From: Ochrobactrum vermis
Lineage (GTDB): Bacteria; Pseudomonadota; Alphaproteobacteria; Rhizobiales; Rhizobiaceae
Reading direction: 5' to 3'
Assembly: GCF_002975205.1 (NCBI RefSeq)
Contig: NZ_PCOC01000001.1
Coordinates: forward strand, 868,001 to 932,000
Length of the DNA stretch: 64,000 nt
A program made the position numbers and the translations under genes. The stretch's first letter is position 1. Each line of letters opens with the position of its first letter. Shown here in pieces: positions 39,997 to 48,791 of the stretch. The notes beneath the pieces were generated by a model that worked only from the letters and a program-made list of their open reading frames with translations, did no database searches and was not told where the DNA came from.

Positions 39997-40064
39997 GCTC
40001 CCTCATAAGGGTTCTGAACGGGCCGTCCCGTTCGTTGAGGAAGCGGGAAGGTCGTCCTTCCCGC
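39997..40064 (-). ncRNA. Guanidine-II (mini-ykkC) riboswitch of sugE
   Basis: Read on the minus strand, a perfect 9-bp stem with ACGA loop (40064-40043) is followed after 9 nt by a 7-bp stem GAACGGG with ACGG loop (40033-40016). The ribosome binding site GAGGGAG lies 12-18 nt after it and the sugE ATG at 39990. Two GC-rich hairpins with ACGR tetraloops ahead of the ribosome binding site define guanidine-II; guanidine binding is expected to raise translation of the exporter. Confidence 0.93.
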
Positions 40065-40086
40065 AAAGTCTTTTGTTCAGTGTACC

Positions 40087-40119
40087 CCCGAAAACCGTTT
40101 CACACTTTTCGGGTGCGCT
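40087..40119. repeat. Dispersed palindrome (type A), copy 4 (partial)
   Basis: CCCGAAAACCGTTTCACACTT then TTCGGGTGCGC; same family as the 31416 copy but missing one outer arm. It lies between the sugE riboswitch and the atpB stop. Confidence 0.65.
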
Positions 40120-40138
40120 CTATTCGTTTGTTTTTACG

Positions 40139-40183
40139 CATGTCTTTATCCCGAAACCGGTTCCCACTTTCGGGAGACATGCT
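40139..40183. repeat. Dispersed palindrome (type B), copy 1
   Basis: CATGTCTTTATCCCGAAACCG followed by GTTCCCACTTTCGGGAGACATG forms a long imperfect hairpin. It ends directly at the atpB stop codon. A second copy is at 55379-55424. Confidence 0.7.
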
Positions 40184-40933
40184 CTAGTGCGACGGATGCA
40201 GTGCATCGTTGAGATACATGCAGGTCAGCATAGTAAATACGTAAGCCTGAATGACCGCCATCAGCAATTCGAGTGCGGTCAGTGCGACGGTCATTGCAAG
40301 CGGCAGCACGGCCGTGACCATGCCGAGCGTTCCAAGGCTGCCCAGCCCGATGACAAAACCTGCAAAGACTTTCAGCGTAATGTGTCCGGCAAGCATGACG
40401 GCGAACAGACGAACCGAATGGCTGACCGGACGCGAGATATAGGACATGATTTCGATGGGCACGATGATCGGTGCAAGCACGACTGGCACGCCTGCAGGCA
40501 TGAACAGCCGGAAAAACCTGAAGCCATGCCGCACGAGACCGTAGATCGTGACCGTCAAAAAGACGAGCATGGCCAGCGCAAATGTTACGATGATGTGGCT
40601 CGTTACCGTGAAGGCATACGGGAACATGCCGATCAGATTGGCAAACAGGATGAACAGAAACAGCGAGAAGACGAGGGGGAAGAAGGCCATGCCTTTTTCC
40701 CCGGCGTTCTCGCGCAGTGTCTTCGACACGAATTCGTAGAGGATTTCGGCTGAGGACTGCCAGCGCCCCGGAACAACAGCACTCCGGCGGGTCGACAGGA
40801 ACATGAACGCAGCCGCGCCCAGCACTGTCAGGACCATGAAGAGTGCAGAATTGGTGAAAGCAACCGGCTGGCCGCCGATTTCGCCAAGTTCAACGATGGG
40901 CTTGATTGCGAATTGTTCGATCGGCCCTGCCAT
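40184..40933 (-). CDS. atpB: Solitary F0 ATP synthase subunit a (atpB paralogue), guanidine-II controlled
   Basis: The stator/proton-channel subunit of F0F1 ATP synthase. The 249-residue protein has the full family length and motifs: [43 protein letters not shown] and the C-terminal [14 protein letters not shown]. The essential Arg (E. coli Arg210) is Arg175, but the residue equivalent to Asn214 is Val179 where homologues normally have Asn. No atpI, atpE, atpF or atpX gene is adjacent, although these normally form one operon in Alphaproteobacteria, so this is probably a second, orphan copy. A guanidine-II riboswitch lies between its promoter region and the AGGAGG-like ribosome binding site, and the guanidinium exporter gene follows downstream. 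I infer a guanidine-induced alternative stator. Confidence 0.92.
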   Translation of the reverse strand: MAGPIEQFAIKPIVELGEIGGQPVAFTNSALFMVLTVLGAAAFMFLSTRRSAVVPGRWQSSAEILYEFVSKTLRENAGEKGMAFFPLVFSLFLFILFANLIGMFPYAFTVTSHIIVTFALAMLVFLTVTIYGLVRHGFRFFRLFMPAGVPVVLAPIIVPIEIMSYISRPVSHSVRLFAVMLAGHITLKVFAGFVIGLGSLGTLGMVTAVLPLAMTVALTALELLMAVIQAYVFTMLTCMYLNDALHPSH

Positions 40934-40941
40934 AGGACACC

Positions 40942-40991
40942 CTCCTATGGGGCCGTCCCCGAAGCGAACACAGGCACGGGTCGTCCCGCGC
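40942..40991 (-). ncRNA. Guanidine-II (mini-ykkC) riboswitch of the orphan atpB
   Basis: Read on the minus strand, GCGCGGG-ACGA-CCCGUGC (40991-40974, 7 bp with one G-U) is followed after 13 nt by GGGG-ACGG-CCCC (40960-40949). The ribosome binding site AGGAG (40946-40942) and the atpB ATG (40933) come directly after. Stem composition, loop sequences (ACGA then ACGG) and position are the same as in the sugE element and fit the guanidine-II consensus. The second stem is only 4 bp but all G-C. Confidence 0.85.
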
Positions 40992-41141
40992 GGCCTTGTA
41001 AATAGTGATTCTTGAGCAGCGAGGCAAGAGGGGCATCATTGTTATGGTCCAACAGAAACTTGATCACCCATCCCATGTATCAGCGAGCTTTTTCGGGTAT
41101 CCTGTCGTTCTTACCCATAGATTATGCCGGGAGATCGATCG

Positions 41142-42137
41142 ATGACCATCTCAAGACGTAATTTCATTGTTACAGCATCTGCTGCTGGAGCCGGATTGGC
41201 CTTGTCACCTCTGGAGCTCGCCAAGGCAGCAGCCGAAACAGGCAGTCCCAAAGTGCAACCCCCGTCGCAGATAGAAAATCCAGGCTTCCATCGCTTTCAA
41301 CTTGGTGATTTCGAGATCACCACGCTTTCCGATGGGCGCAGGGCAGGCGAAGCGCCCGAAAAGACATATGCTGTCGATCAGGACCCGAAGGTGGTCGCCG
41401 CGCTTCTCGAGGAAAACCTTCTGCCCGCCGACCGTTTCGTCAACAGCTTCACGCCGGTGCTCATCAATACGGGCAAGGAGCTTGTCCTGTTTGACACCGG
41501 TATGGGAGCAGGAGCCCGCGAAGCGGGATTGGGAAAATTGACCAGTGCGCTCGAAGCTTCAGGCTACAAGGCTGAAGATCTGTCTCTGGTGGTGCTGAGC
41601 CATTTCCATCCCGACCATATCGGTGGATTGATGGAGGGCGGCAAGCCGGCCTTCGCCAATGCGCGTTACGCCGCCGGACAGAAGGAATTCGACTTCTGGA
41701 CCGATCCAGCCCGGCTCGACAGTCCGGCAAAGACAGTCGCCGAAATGGTGGCCAAGAACGTCAAGCCTCTGGCTGAAAAGATGACCTTCCTGGGCGATGA
41801 CAGCGAGGTCGTTTCCGGTATTCATTCCGTGGCAGCTTATGGCCATACGCCGGGTCATCTGGCTTTCCGCGTTGAAACGGGCGGCAAATCGCTGATGCTG
41901 GTCTCGGATACGGCAAACCATTTCGTGATTACGTTGCAGCGACCCGAATGGCACGTTTCCTTCGATATCGACAAGGAAGCCGCCGTACAGACGCGCAAGC
42001 GCATGTTCGACATGATTGCGACCGAAAGGCTTCCGTTCATCGGCTACCATATGCCGTTTCCGGCACTGGCCTATCTCAAGCGGGAAGGCGAAGGCTATCG
42101 CTACATCGCTGAAACTTACCAGCTGCGCGAGAAATAG
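41142..42137 (+). CDS. Tat-exported metallo-beta-lactamase-fold hydrolase
   Basis: A 331-residue protein. The N-terminus is a twin-arginine signal (SRRNFIVTASAAGAGLALS, with cleavage near KAAA). The MBL domain has the zinc motif SHFHPDHIGG near residue 155, VAYGHTPGHLAFRV and VSDTANHF for the other ligands. Members include lactonases, arylsulfatases and similar hydrolases; no substrate can be assigned. ATG 41142 follows CCGGGAGATCGATCG. It is divergent from the guanidine-controlled atpB, 208 nt away; whether it belongs to the same response is unknown. Confidence 0.87.
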   Translation: MTISRRNFIVTASAAGAGLALSPLELAKAAAETGSPKVQPPSQIENPGFHRFQLGDFEITTLSDGRRAGEAPEKTYAVDQDPKVVAALLEENLLPADRFVNSFTPVLINTGKELVLFDTGMGAGAREAGLGKLTSALEASGYKAEDLSLVVLSHFHPDHIGGLMEGGKPAFANARYAAGQKEFDFWTDPARLDSPAKTVAEMVAKNVKPLAEKMTFLGDDSEVVSGIHSVAAYGHTPGHLAFRVETGGKSLMLVSDTANHFVITLQRPEWHVSFDIDKEAAVQTRKRMFDMIATERLPFIGYHMPFPALAYLKREGEGYRYIAETYQLREK

Positions 42138-42151
42138 AGCCGGAATACAGT

Positions 42152-42880
42152 TTAACGCCCCCCGGCAACGTCGATGAATGTTCCGGTTACATAGGCAGGG
42201 GCGTCGTTGAGGAGCCAGAAGATGGCTTCCGCGACTTCCTCCGCCTTGCCAGCCCGTCCAACCGGCGTGCTAGCGCCCAATTTGGCCGCACGATCCGGAT
42301 TGCCGCCACTGGCATGAATGTCGGTATCGATCAGGCCGGGGCGCACTGCATTGACGCGAATGCCCTTTGATGCAAGCTCCTTCGAGAGACCGGTGGTCAG
42401 TGTATCGAGGGCACCTTTCGCCCCGGCATAATCCACATATTCAAAGGGTGAGCCAAGTCGCGAGGCCATCGATGAAACAATGACGATGGCACTGTCCGGC
42501 TGTAGGCGGCGTGCTGCTTCACGCGCGCACAGATAGGTGCCGTAAACATTCACGTCGAACATGTTTTTCAGACGTTCGGCACTCATGTCCACAAGGGACA
42601 TGGTTTGCGCCACAATGCCGGCATTCAAAACAACGCCGTTCAGCGGACCGAGTTCGGCTTCGGCCCTGTCGAACATGGCGATGACGTCATGTTCGCTGGA
42701 TATGTCGCCCCGGACTGCCAGCGCTTTCGCTCCGAGCTTCGTCGCCTCAGCCACGGTCTGCTGTGCAGCCTGTTCGTTCCCCGCATAGTTCAGGGCCACC
42801 GACCAGCCTTCCGCCGCGCTGCGCAAAACTGTGGCGCGACCGATGCCGCGGCTGCCACCGGTGATCAGAACGTTCTTCAT
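42152..42880 (-). CDS. SDR family NAD(P)-dependent oxidoreductase
   Basis: A 242-residue classical short-chain dehydrogenase. It has the cofactor motif ITGGSRGIGRA at residues 6-16, NAG at about 87, the catalytic Ser in VSSMASR, the YxxxK motif YAGAK near 150, and IRVNAVRPGLIDTDIHASGG. ATG 42880 follows GGAGGAGTGGC. The Arg in SRGIGRA suggests NADP(H). The substrate is unknown. It is convergent with the MBL gene and lies next to tRNA-Pro. Confidence 0.88.
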   Translation of the reverse strand: MKNVLITGGSRGIGRATVLRSAAEGWSVALNYAGNEQAAQQTVAEATKLGAKALAVRGDISSEHDVIAMFDRAEAELGPLNGVVLNAGIVAQTMSLVDMSAERLKNMFDVNVYGTYLCAREAARRLQPDSAIVIVSSMASRLGSPFEYVDYAGAKGALDTLTTGLSKELASKGIRVNAVRPGLIDTDIHASGGNPDRAAKLGASTPVGRAGKAEEVAEAIFWLLNDAPAYVTGTFIDVAGGR

Positions 42881-42976
42881 GCCACTCCTCCATGCAATCC
42901 ATGGCGGAGCTAATCCGATTTGCACGCATGGTGCAAAGGAAAGATCGTATGAAAATAAAGGTTTGGGGAAGAAAAA

Positions 42977-43053
<77 letters not shown>

Positions 43054-43149
43054 AGCCGGGGAAAGCCGTAGATTATAACGTCTTGGCACGCAAGGCCTAA
43101 TTTCCGGAAACTGACAAATTGCACATGACAATCCTGCGCTGCTGAAAGC

Positions 43150-43470
43150 TCAGGATCGCGGTGCGAAGAGAATGATGCATGTGCCGGCAAAAGCCGTGCA
43201 TGCGCCGACCACGTCCCAGCGGTCGGGGCGGGCGCCTTCGGCAAACCAGATCCACAAGATCGACGCGATGATGTAGATGCCGCCATAGGCTGCATAGGCA
43301 CGACCGGCCACGTTGCTTTCAATGAGCGTCAGCAGATAGGCGAACAATGCCAGACACACCATGCCTGGTGCCAGCCAGAACACTGACTTGTCGAGCTTCA
43401 ACCATGCCCAGAAGGCAAAACACCCGGCAATTTCAAAGAGGGCTGCGGCGGCGTATATTACGAATTGCAA
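43150..43470 (-). CDS. YnfA family (UPF0060) small membrane protein
   Basis: A 106-residue inner-membrane protein with four helices, starting with [20 protein letters not shown] and including [24 protein letters not shown], the hallmark of YnfA. YnfA proteins share the four-helix plan of small multidrug transporters. The start is a TTG at 43470, preceded by CAGGAGAGCAGCATC; no ATG fits the conserved N-terminus ([15 protein letters not shown]). The first 38 nt overlap the end of the O-antigen ligase gene, so it may be coupled to it. Confidence 0.88.
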   Translation of the reverse strand: MQFVIYAAAALFEIAGCFAFWAWLKLDKSVFWLAPGMVCLALFAYLLTLIESNVAGRAYAAYGGIYIIASILWIWFAEGARPDRWDVVGACTAFAGTCIILFAPRS

Positions 43471-44710
43471 GATGCTGCTCTCCTGATTGGCCTCTGGGTT
43501 TGAGCGAATGCTGATACCTGTATTCCAACCCTGCACAACCCCAGATGATCCCGAAAAGAAGATAAAAGTGTCGCCAGTGATCGGTGTCGATGACGTTGCC
43601 GATCAGGACGTGGCCGAGATAGGTCGCGTAGGCAACCAGGAGAAATGGCTGCCACGGGCGATTGCGAAACAGAAGCTTGAAGCCAATTCCGAGTGTCAGA
43701 AATGTCAGCGTCAGAAATGCCATGAAGCCGATCCAGCCATAGTCGAGCACGGCTTTGAGCCAGATATTGTGCGTATCCTCGCCGAACATCGGCCCGAACT
43801 CGAGCGGACCGATGCCAAGCGGATGCTGTGTTGCAAGGATCATTCCGAGCCAGTGCCGCGCAAAACGTCCGAGCCTCGCACTGTCATAGCTTTGTTCGAG
43901 ACGCGCGCGCTCGCGGAAAAAATCGCCGACGCCGGGTAGTTGCAGAATAATCAGGATCGCGAGAGCAATCGTTACAATGGCCAGCAGGCCGATCACTATC
44001 AGGCGCAGCCGAAAGCGATTACTGTTGTTTTGCAGGAAGAGCACACCGAACAGAATGACGAAGGAGAGCGGAACCATCGCCCACGCCGCACGTGAGAAGG
44101 ATACCAGAACGCCCAGCGTGAGCACGCAGCAGAACGGCAGGTAGACAGCCACATCGCGCGCACCGCCGCGCATGACGCGGTAAAGCGTCCAGGTCAGCGG
44201 CAGTATCAGGAAAGGCCCATAGACGTTGGGATCCTGAAAAGCGCCCTGCGCCCGCCCGTAGCGCGTGAAGATTTCTGCTCCGGGAAAGAGGCCGAGATAG
44301 CCTGCAATGCCGAGCAAGGAGGAAAGTGCGCCCACAAGGAGATAGGCGTTGAAGATGGTCTTTAGACACCTGTAATCGGCTTCTATGGCAGCGGCGAAGA
44401 ACACCGATGTGAAAGCCAGAAAGAGTGAAACTGCGATATAGAGCGGAGCTTTCTTGACGTCCGCCATCTGCATGACCGAAATCAAGCCGCCGAAATTGAA
44501 CACGGCAAAGAGGGCCAGCAGCACAAGGCTGGAACGGGTCAGCCGCAGTCCGAACAGCAATGCCAGCGCGATCAGACCGGCCATATAAAGTTCATAGGGC
44601 GCAGGCTCGCTCATCACAAAGCCGAGCAGAAACACGCCGATGCCGATTGCGGTGTTGGCGATGAGGCGATTGAGCGCGCGTTTGCGCGCTACATCAGCCG
44701 GGAGCATCAT
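43433..44710 (-). CDS. O-antigen ligase/polymerase (Wzy/RfaL family)
   Basis: An inner-membrane protein of about 425 residues that joins polysaccharide repeat units or attaches them to a carrier. It has 10-12 hydrophobic helices and the Wzy_C-type periplasmic loop [19 protein letters not shown] and [27 protein letters not shown]. The upstream glycosyl-1-phosphate transferase gene ends at 44752. An in-frame TTG at 44755 overlapping that stop could add 15 residues; I give the ATG at 44710. It belongs to the 43.4-53 kb polysaccharide locus. Confidence 0.85.
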   Translation of the reverse strand: MMLPADVARKRALNRLIANTAIGIGVFLLGFVMSEPAPYELYMAGLIALALLFGLRLTRSSLVLLALFAVFNFGGLISVMQMADVKKAPLYIAVSLFLAFTSVFFAAAIEADYRCLKTIFNAYLLVGALSSLLGIAGYLGLFPGAEIFTRYGRAQGAFQDPNVYGPFLILPLTWTLYRVMRGGARDVAVYLPFCCVLTLGVLVSFSRAAWAMVPLSFVILFGVLFLQNNSNRFRLRLIVIGLLAIVTIALAILIILQLPGVGDFFRERARLEQSYDSARLGRFARHWLGMILATQHPLGIGPLEFGPMFGEDTHNIWLKAVLDYGWIGFMAFLTLTFLTLGIGFKLLFRNRPWQPFLLVAYATYLGHVLIGNVIDTDHWRHFYLLFGIIWGCAGLEYRYQHSLKPRGQSGEQHLAIRNIRRRSPL

Positions 44711-44751
44711 GGCTGGACGCCGATTGCCGTCAAACCTTTCCGCCACGCTGG

Positions 44752-46302
44752 TCAATAGGCGTTTTCCGTATTGAGAAGCCGTATCGGTGTCAGGAACAGA
44801 ATCTTGAGATCAAGCCAGAGCGACCAGTTTTCGATATAGTAGAGGTCGAATTCCGTGCGCATTCGGATCTTGTTTTCATTGTCGATTTCGCCGCGCCAAC
44901 CGTTGATCTGCGCCCAGCCGGTGACACCGGGCTTTACGCGGTGACGTGCGAAATAGCCATCGACCACCTCGTTGTAAAGCACGTTGTGCGAGTGAGCTGC
45001 GACTGCATGCGGACGCGGACCGACAAGTGACAGAGAGCCCGCGAGGACGTTGAAGAACTGTGGCAGCTCGTCGATGGAGGCTTTGCGAATGAAACGCCCG
45101 ACACGCGTTACGCGAGGATCGTCCTTGATGACAGCTTGTTTGGCGGTCGGGTCGCACATCTCGGTATACATTGACCGGAACTTCCAGACATTGATGACTT
45201 CATTGTTGAAGCCGTGTCGCTTCTGCTTGAAGATCACCGGGCCTTTGCTGTTCAGCTTGATGGCGATCGCCGTGCCCAGCATGATTGGCGACAGAAGAAC
45301 GATGCCCAAAACACTGAATACGACGTCGAAGACGCGTTTGGCGACGGAATCCCAATCGTTGATCGGCTTGTCGAAAATATCCAGCATCGGCACCGCGCCG
45401 ACATAGGAATAGGAACGCGGGCGGAAGCGCAGGTGATTGTTGAGCGCTGACAGCCGAATGTCGACGGGCAGAACCCATAGCTTCTTGAGCAGAGCCAGCA
45501 CTCTTGCTTCGGCGCTGATCGGCAGAGACACGATCAGCATATCGATGTGAGCGATGCGCGCGAACTCGATCAATTCGTTGATATTGCCGAGCTTTGGGTA
45601 ACCCGCAACAATGGGCGGCGAACGCTTGTCGTCACGATCATCGAAGATACCGCAGATGCGAATATCATTGTCGGGCTGCTGTTCCAGCGAACGGATGAGC
45701 GCTTCTGCATTGGGACCGCCGCCGACAATGACGGCGCGACGCTCCATGGTGCCGTTGCGTGCCCAGCGCTTGATTTTCCAGGCGATGAAAATGCGCGAGA
45801 GCAACAGTAATACGCAAGCGCCAAGCGCCCAGTAAAGGAACCAGCCGCGTGAAAAATCGGACGAAGCCTTCAGCAGAAAACCGGCAATGGCAAGGGTGCC
45901 AAGTACTGCAGCCCAACTGATGAAAAGCCGCCGCAGATAGCGGCCGGGACTGCGCAATATATTAATCTGATAGCCGTCGTTGATTTCCATCAGCAGGACG
46001 AAAAGCGCGCCGCCGACGACCATGATGAGCGGATAATAGAAGACGAGATGCGTGCGGATGCCGACATAAAGCAGGAAGCTCACAATGCCGGAGAAAAAGA
46101 CCAGCCCGAACTCCACCATGCGCATGACGCCGCTCAACATCAGCGGCGAAAACGTGTCGCGCTGATATTGTTCGGCCATCTGACGGGCCAGCGGACTGAG
46201 TTTCACCGGGCCGCGTGGCTTGGAGTCTTGTCCGGAATCCTGTTTGCTGCTGGCTTCCATGGCTTTGCGGCCAAATGGAGAAAGCCCATTATTATCTCGC
46301 AC
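44752..46302 (-). CDS. Undecaprenyl-phosphate sugar-1-phosphate transferase (PHPT, WbaP/WcaJ family)
   Basis: Starts repeat-unit synthesis by moving a hexose-1-phosphate to the lipid carrier. The 516-residue protein has four or five N-terminal helices, a CoA-binding-like central domain (RAVIVGGGPNAEALIRSLEQ), and the C-terminal bacterial sugar transferase domain: KRVFDVVFSVLGIVLLSPIM, WKFRSMYTEM, RKASIDELPQFFNVLAG and SLVGPRPHAVAAH. The sugar is probably glucose by similarity to WcaJ/GumD, but this is not certain. A GTG start at 46302 follows AGGGGCAATGTT; ATG 46260 is an alternative without a ribosome binding site. Confidence 0.9.
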   Translation of the reverse strand: MRDNNGLSPFGRKAMEASSKQDSGQDSKPRGPVKLSPLARQMAEQYQRDTFSPLMLSGVMRMVEFGLVFFSGIVSFLLYVGIRTHLVFYYPLIMVVGGALFVLLMEINDGYQINILRSPGRYLRRLFISWAAVLGTLAIAGFLLKASSDFSRGWFLYWALGACVLLLLSRIFIAWKIKRWARNGTMERRAVIVGGGPNAEALIRSLEQQPDNDIRICGIFDDRDDKRSPPIVAGYPKLGNINELIEFARIAHIDMLIVSLPISAEARVLALLKKLWVLPVDIRLSALNNHLRFRPRSYSYVGAVPMLDIFDKPINDWDSVAKRVFDVVFSVLGIVLLSPIMLGTAIAIKLNSKGPVIFKQKRHGFNNEVINVWKFRSMYTEMCDPTAKQAVIKDDPRVTRVGRFIRKASIDELPQFFNVLAGSLSLVGPRPHAVAAHSHNVLYNEVVDGYFARHRVKPGVTGWAQINGWRGEIDNENKIRMRTEFDLYYIENWSLWLDLKILFLTPIRLLNTENAY

Positions 46303-46866
46303 AACATTGCCCCTGATCGTAAAATGACAGCGTAGTAATTAGACCGAGAGTCCTAAGCAGAATATAAACGCTGCATGACAAGCCTTTGACTTAGGTAAAC
46401 ACTCAATTAAACACTTGGCAAACACCCGGTAAACACCCGGCTGAAAGCCGTTACTGTTAGTGATAGCTAAAATAATATGGTTCCTGCCCATACTGCTACA
46501 GCATTGGCGGCACGATCCGATACGCGCCAGTTGTCGCAAGGCTAACCGACACGAGGCTTGCCATGTCTGACTATATTGCCTAGGACGGCTATATGAAACC
46601 GTTGGAAGATAAAGCTGCAAGCGGCATTTCGCCGTTGGACTGTTCGGCACATATTGCCGCCAACAGAGCCGCGCTCTTCCCACTCCTGATCGGCACCAGA
46701 TCGGACGATGTCATGGGGTTGCTGCGCGCCTGACCGCACAGCGACCCAAAAAATCCTGATGAGAGCAATTCACGCTGCGACCTTGCACGGTCGCATTAAC
46801 TGTTTGTTTTGATGCGCCTTATCCGAACGGGTTTCAGCCTCTTCGGAGGGCGCTTTAGGGTTGATC
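46303..46866. promoter_or_regulatory. Divergent 564-nt region with tandem TAAACAC repeats
   Basis: No convincing gene. Four AAACAC units, the last three followed by TTGGC, CCGGT and CCGGC, repeat with a period of 11-13 bp at 46396-46441. This lies 95-140 nt upstream of the polysaccharide transferase gene. The spacing of about one helical turn would suit a regulator binding one face of the DNA. Nothing else is recognised. Confidence 0.4.
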
Positions 46867-47598
46867 ATGACTATTTGGGCCGAACTGGCTAGAGCGGGCA
46901 ATCTTGCCGGCGATGAAATTCTGTTGCGAAAACGCGACTACATCTACGAAATTCGCTACAACGGCCTGGAATTGATGTCCAACGTCAATTTCCAGTCCGA
47001 GACGGTACTGGCCGAAAGATCGCTTCGCCTTCATGGACGGCAGGTGTCGCACATGCTTATCGGCGGACTTGGCATGGGCTTCACGCTTCGGGCTGCGCTC
47101 GATTTACTCGGATCTGATGCCAGGGTGACGGTTTGCGAGCTTGTGCCGGAAATCGTGGACTGGAACCGGACCCATATCGGTCATCTTGCCGACCATCCGC
47201 TGAATGATCCGCGTGTCGATGTTCAGGTCGCCGACGTGATGGATGTCCTTCGCGCCGAGCCGGGTCGTTACGACGCCATATTGATGGATACGGATAACGG
47301 GCCGGATTTTACCGTCCGCGCGGCCAATGGAGCCATCTATGAAGATGATGGTCTGCGGCTGGTAAAAAGGGCGCTGAAGCCGAACGGCATTGCCGCTTTC
47401 TGGTCTGCAACCATATCCGATCCGTTCGAAGACAAGCTCGACATGCTGCCCTGGCAATGGCAACGCGAGGATATCTCGCTCATCGGCGGGCGTGCCGATG
47501 CGTTCCACTATATCTATTTTGCGGCGCGTGGCGGATTCCGGTCACGGTTCGAAAGGGCGGTATCCGCGTCCGAACCCTTCGCTGCAATGGCAGGCTGA
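46867..47598 (+). CDS. Spermidine synthase-like/SAM-dependent methyltransferase-fold protein
   Basis: A 243-residue protein with a Rossmann SAM-type fold: MLIGGLGMGFTLRAALDLL (glycine-rich loop near residue 70), VTVCELVPEIVDWNRTHIG (acidic strand 2) and YDAILMDTDNGPDFTVRAA, a pattern close to spermidine synthase. It lacks the N-terminal strand domain of true SpeE, so the reaction is uncertain. The start ATG 46867 has only a weak ribosome binding site. It is convergent with the glycosyltransferase gene and may not belong to the polysaccharide pathway. Confidence 0.8.
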   Translation: MTIWAELARAGNLAGDEILLRKRDYIYEIRYNGLELMSNVNFQSETVLAERSLRLHGRQVSHMLIGGLGMGFTLRAALDLLGSDARVTVCELVPEIVDWNRTHIGHLADHPLNDPRVDVQVADVMDVLRAEPGRYDAILMDTDNGPDFTVRAANGAIYEDDGLRLVKRALKPNGIAAFWSATISDPFEDKLDMLPWQWQREDISLIGGRADAFHYIYFAARGGFRSRFERAVSASEPFAAMAG

Positions 47599-47618
47599 TC
47601 AGGTGAGGATAGTACCGG

Positions 47619-48782
47619 TCATTCTTCCGGTACTGCCCGGTCCGGATGCGCCTCGTAATAGATCGTCTCGATCGAGTGCGCCATGGATTGGAGGCCGAAA
47701 CGCTCATGCAGCCGGATCACATCGGGCATCGCGGGGTGAAACGCCGCTAGATCAGCGGCAACGCTCAGCATCTTGTTTGCAAGCGCCTCGTCCTCTGGCT
47801 CTACCAGCGCCGGGGAACGAGGCCCGAATATTTCAGGAATGCCGCCGACATTGCTGGCGATGACCGGCTTTCCGGCGGCGAGCGCCTCCAGAACGATATA
47901 GGGGAATGCTTCGGCGCGCGATGGAACCACCATCACTTGCCCTAGGGTGAAGGCTTCTCGCGCCGCCATTCCGGGCAGGAATCTGATTTGTCCAGAAACT
48001 CCAAGCTCGTCGGCAAGGGCAATAAAACCGGGCTTTTCCGCGCCGTCTCCCACCATGGTTGCAGTGAAATTGCGCTGGCTCTGGTCACGCAGGCGGGCGA
48101 GGGCGCGGATCAGCAGGTCCGGTCCCTTTAACTCGCGCATGGTGCCGACAAAGAGAAAGTCGCTGGCGTCGGGCGCGTTGGCGACAGGTATAAATTCTTC
48201 TTCCGCAAGGCCGTTATAAACGACGGCATGGAGGCCATAGGGCCGTCCTACCTTTTCTTCATAGATACGCTTTTCGAAGTTGGAAACGAACATCACCGCG
48301 TCGGTCATGGGGGCCAGCATTCTCTCGACCAGAAAGACGACACCACCGCGGCGTGTCTTCCGGTCGAAATGCAGGCTACCGCCATGCGGTGAATAGATAC
48401 GGGCTACGCGAGACTTAAATACCCGTAAGACTGAGCCGAACAATCGCGCATAGACGCCGCCTTTGGCGCCATGTCCGTGCAATATGTCCGGCCGCAATTT
48501 CTTGATGATGCGATATGCTTTGAATGCTGCCGCTGCGTCGCCCAGTCCGATGTGGCGCTGCATGGCAATGCGATGAAGGCCGAGCGCGAGCTTTGGCCGT
48601 AATTCTTCCAGAAGCGCGTCTTCACGCGGGCCACCGGTCGTTGCATCGCAGACGATGCCGACTGCATGACCTGTTTCCGCTTGCAGGCCCACGAGATCGC
48701 GAACGTGGCGGAAGAGCCCACCGGTCGGTTCGCGGAAACAGTGGACGATACGCAGTGGAGAGGCATTGGTGTCATCAGCCAT
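47619..48782 (-). CDS. Glycosyltransferase family 4/GT1-type
   Basis: A 387-residue GT-B glycosyltransferase. The N-terminal domain has FREPTGGLFRHVRDLVGLQ and LHGHGAKGGVYARL. The C-terminal donor-binding domain has FVGTMRELKGPDLLIRALARL, the E-x7-E motif region in PSRAEAFPYIVLEALAAGKPVIASNVGGIPE. Sugar donor and acceptor are not predictable. It is 6 nt downstream of the polysaccharide export gene, an obvious operon. ATG 48782 is preferred over the TTG just before it. Confidence 0.9.
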   Translation of the reverse strand: MADDTNASPLRIVHCFREPTGGLFRHVRDLVGLQAETGHAVGIVCDATTGGPREDALLEELRPKLALGLHRIAMQRHIGLGDAAAAFKAYRIIKKLRPDILHGHGAKGGVYARLFGSVLRVFKSRVARIYSPHGGSLHFDRKTRRGGVVFLVERMLAPMTDAVMFVSNFEKRIYEEKVGRPYGLHAVVYNGLAEEEFIPVANAPDASDFLFVGTMRELKGPDLLIRALARLRDQSQRNFTATMVGDGAEKPGFIALADELGVSGQIRFLPGMAAREAFTLGQVMVVPSRAEAFPYIVLEALAAGKPVIASNVGGIPEIFGPRSPALVEPEDEALANKMLSVAADLAAFHPAMPDVIRLHERFGLQSMAHSIETIYYEAHPDRAVPEE

Positions 48783-48791
48783 CAATCGCCA

